The notes beneath the pieces are model-generated. The model saw only the letters and a list, made by a program, of their open reading frames with translations, was not told the DNA's origin and ran no database searches. Source: Pseudomonadota bacterium (GTDB lineage: Bacteria; Pseudomonadota; Alphaproteobacteria; Acetobacterales; Acetobacteraceae). From it: a DNA stretch of 7,343 nt. Within the stretch, counting starts at the first letter, position 1. The number at the start of each line of letters is the position of its first letter. The stretch covers positions 1-7,343 of the forward strand of contig JAKBCX010000068.1 of the NCBI GenBank assembly GCA_021807465.1. Reading direction: 5' to 3'. Position numbers and translations under genes: made by a program. Below, piece by piece: positions 5,517-7,343 of the stretch.

Positions 5517-6899
5517 TCAATGCGTGTTCGAGGCCGTTGCCGTATTCGCCGGCCCCATATCGTCGATGAGCTTGAGCGCCATTTGCAGCTGGAAGTCGGT
5601 GGACGGCTTGGCGGCATCGAATTTAGGCCAGTTGGCCGGGGGTTTGCTGGGAATGGTGCTGGCCACGGGCGGCAGCGGCGGCGCTGGGGGCAGCTTGTTC
5701 TTCTGGTCGGCCGTGGGGTTGGTGAAGGAGTTGAGCAGCGAGGTCTCGCGCAGGGCGGCGAAGGCGTCTTCCGGCGTGGACGTGTCGGACACCGTGACGT
5801 TGGGGGTAACGCCATAGCCCTGGATGGATTTGCCCGAGGGGGTGAAGTAGAGCGCGGTGGTCAGGCGCAGCGCGCCCTGGCCGTCTATGGGCATGATGGT
5901 CTGCACCGAGCCTTTGCCGAATGTTTTGGTGCCCAGCACCAGGGCGCGGCGGTTTTGCTGCAGGGCTGCGGTAACAATTTCCGCCGCCGAGGCCGTACCC
6001 GCATTCGTCAGCACCACAAGCGGCGCGCCGTGCAGAATGTCGCCATCCGGATGGGCGTACCACACCTGGTCATCCTGGCTGTGGCGGCCATGGGTGGAGA
6101 CGATCTCGCCACTATCGAGGAAATCATCACTCACCGCCACGGCCTGGTCGAGGAGTCCGCCCGGATTGTCGCGCAGGTCGAGAATATAGCCATGGATCGG
6201 CCCCTTGGCCTCTTTGCGCAGGGCGGCCACGGCATCGCGTATATGCGGGTTGGCGTTTTCGTCGAAGCTATCGAGGCGGATATAGCCGATGGGGCCGGCG
6301 GCGGAGGTGAGGAGCTTGGACTTAACGTCCTGAATATGAATCTTCTCGCGCGTCAGCGTAACGATGACGGGTGTGGAGATGCCGTTACGCTTGATGGTGA
6401 GCGTAACCTTGCTGCCAGGCTTGCCGCGCATGCGCGTTACGGCGTCGTCGAGCGTCAGCCCATCTGTGGAAAGATTGTCGATTTTTACAATAATATCGCC
6501 GGGTTTGATGCCGGCGCGGGCGCCCGGTGTGTCGTCTATGGGGGTGATGACTTTCAGCAGCCCGTCGGTCATCGTCACTTCCAGACCAAGCCCGCCGAAC
6601 TCGCCGGAGGTTTGCACCTGCATGTCGGCATATTGCTGGGCGTTCATGTAGCTGGAATGCGGGTCCAGCCCGGCCAGCATGCCGTTAACGGCATTGTAAA
6701 CAAGTTTATCCGTGGGCGGGTCTATAACGTAATTCTGCTTCACGGCGGTCAGGATGTCGCCGAACAGGGTAAGCTGCTGGTATGTGTTGCCGGCGGATGA
6801 GGTATCGCCCATGGCCCGGCTAAAAGGCTGGGCAATGCCGCCCACGACCAGGCCCGTAAGAAAAATTCCGCTCAACATCAAAGAGTTACGCAGCTTCAT
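5517..6899 (-). CDS. ctpA: Carboxy-terminal processing protease CtpA (S41 family, PDZ domain)
   Basis: A periplasmic serine protease that cleaves proteins near their C-terminus; relatives process or degrade envelope proteins, including cell-wall enzymes. The 460-residue protein has an N-terminal hydrophobic segment (8-23), either a signal peptide or an anchor, and an S41 N-terminal helical region to about 95. A PDZ domain follows at about 97-173 (GEFGGLGLEV, ARAGIKPGDIIVKID), then the S41 catalytic domain at about 185-370. The Ser-Lys dyad is Ser304 (NAGTASAAE) and Lys329 (FGKGSVQ), 25 residues apart as in known enzymes, with Gln333 four further on. DLRDNPGGLLDQAV (241-254) is also typical. 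The C-terminal tail is proline-rich (403-425). AAAGGAA precedes the ATG at 6899. It follows the EnvC-type gene by 63 bp and precedes rppH by 47 bp, which suggests an operon in which the first two genes concern the cell wall. Confidence 0.95.
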   Translation of the reverse strand: MKLRNSLMLSGIFLTGLVVGGIAQPFSRAMGDTSSAGNTYQQLTLFGDILTAVKQNYVIDPPTDKLVYNAVNGMLAGLDPHSSYMNAQQYADMQVQTSGEFGGLGLEVTMTDGLLKVITPIDDTPGARAGIKPGDIIVKIDNLSTDGLTLDDAVTRMRGKPGSKVTLTIKRNGISTPVIVTLTREKIHIQDVKSKLLTSAAGPIGYIRLDSFDENANPHIRDAVAALRKEAKGPIHGYILDLRDNPGGLLDQAVAVSDDFLDSGEIVSTHGRHSQDDQVWYAHPDGDILHGAPLVVLTNAGTASAAEIVTAALQQNRRALVLGTKTFGKGSVQTIMPIDGQGALRLTTALYFTPSGKSIQGYGVTPNVTVSDTSTPEDAFAALRETSLLNSFTNPTADQKNKLPPAPPLPPVASTIPSKPPANWPKFDAAKPSTDFQLQMALKLIDDMGPANTATASNTH

Positions 6900-6962
6900 T
6901 ACGCCGTTCCTTTACGCTGGAGCAGGAGTGCCCCCTTGCCATTAGACAGTATTCCGCCCTGA

Positions 6963-7343
6963 TTATCCAGAGTGCCCGCCGTTCAGCCAAGGGGCTGGGT
7001 CCACTGGTGTGCCGTTTTGCCGCAATTCCACGTAGAGGCGCGGCTGATGGGTTGGGTCATGGGGATCGAAGGGCTGCATGGTGCCCACGGGCTGGCCGTG
7101 GACGAGATGCTCGCCCTGGGCCACATCCAGCTTGCTCATGCCCGCCAAGATAACGCTGTCGCCATGGCCGCAATCGGCGATGACCATCAGCCCATAAGAC
7201 GGAAAGGCGTTTGCGAACATTACCGTGCCCGCGCAGGGGCTGGTAACAAGCGCGCCAGGGGCGGCGCTGTATGAGATGCCAACAGCCGGGCCGGCCGGGG
7301 TGGGCGCGCCGAAAGCCTGCACGATGTTGCCCGCCACCGGAGC
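6963..7343 (-). CDS. EnvC-type murein hydrolase activator, LytM/M23 domain (partial)
   Basis: The C-terminal 126 residues of a gene whose 5' part lies beyond the right edge. The reading frame stays open to the last base, and the GTG at 7335-7337 is an internal valine in the PVAGNIVQAFG segment that opens LytM domains, not a start. The rest follows the domain: GTVMFANAFPSYGLMVIADCG, VILAGMSKLDVAQGEHLVHGQPVG, and a closing LYVELRQNGTPVDPAPWL. In active M23 peptidases this last strand carries the zinc-binding His-x-His; here it reads Leu-Tyr-Val-Glu, and the first His and Asp ligands are missing too (GISYSAAPGA). The domain is therefore probably catalytically dead, as in EnvC, which activates periplasmic amidases during septum splitting. 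A coiled-coil N-terminus and signal peptide are expected outside the window. Its place upstream of ctpA is the common alphaproteobacterial arrangement. Confidence 0.85.
   Translation of the reverse strand, partial: APVAGNIVQAFGAPTPAGPAVGISYSAAPGALVTSPCAGTVMFANAFPSYGLMVIADCGHGDSVILAGMSKLDVAQGEHLVHGQPVGTMQPFDPHDPTHQPRLYVELRQNGTPVDPAPWLNGGHSG

Noticed and set aside
5457..6800. Long open frame (447 codons) on the + strand opposite ctpA
   Set aside because: It has the same shadow composition, no ribosome binding site and no recognisable domain, while ctpA on the - strand has its full catalytic set. The equal length to the other shadow frame is coincidence.
7335..7337. GTG as the start of a small LytM-domain protein
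   Set aside because: The frame is open to the window edge and the codons before it encode Ala-Pro, continuing the Pro-Val-x-Gly motif that opens the domain, so the gene is truncated by the window.

Overview
The window reads as a chromosomal stretch of a GC-rich alphaproteobacterium. The best guess is Acetobacteraceae or a relative: the envC-type gene, ctpA and rppH lie in the order commonly seen in alphaproteobacteria, and the proteins are of alphaproteobacterial type. The genus cannot be fixed from the sequence alone. Coding density is high, no gene-free stretch exceeds 300 bases, and I see no insertion sequence, tRNA, rRNA, CRISPR array, phage gene or attachment site.

Region 1 (1-136) is a gene-free block of back-to-back palindromes. 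A 16-bp perfect hairpin (12-48) is followed by TTTT on the + strand. A 25-bp perfect inverted repeat (46-108) carries A and T tracts and works as a bidirectional terminator. A small palindrome (115-126) follows. This closes the pst operon on the right and probably a + strand gene lying to the left of the window.

Region 2 (137-3247, - strand) is a high-affinity phosphate uptake operon, pstS-pstC-pstA. PstS is the periplasmic phosphate-binding protein; PstC and PstA form the membrane channel. A hairpin followed by five U residues sits between pstS and pstC and probably lowers expression of the permeases relative to the binding protein. Upstream of pstS is a TGTCA/TGACA pair with 11-bp spacing that fits a PHO box. 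The ATPase gene pstB and the regulator gene phoU, which normally follow pstA, are absent: the operon ends at a strong terminator right after pstA.

Region 3 (3248-4311, + strand) is a divergent two-gene unit. Its translationally coupled genes encode two short (single-domain) chromate-transporter family proteins, which probably act together as a heteromer.

Region 4 (4322-7343, - strand) is a run of four genes transcribed from right to left: the C-terminal LytM/M23 domain of an EnvC-type amidase activator (cut by the window edge), the carboxy-terminal protease CtpA, the RNA pyrophosphohydrolase RppH and a dienelactone-hydrolase family protein. The first two act on the cell envelope, RppH in mRNA turnover; the hydrolase substrate is unknown. 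The last gene converges on the chromate pair with only 10 bp between stop codons.

Nothing here demands a new biological system. The points most worth following are the pst operon without pstB/phoU, the attenuator inside it, the PHO-box-like dyad in the shared pst/chr promoter region, and the stacked palindromes at the left edge.
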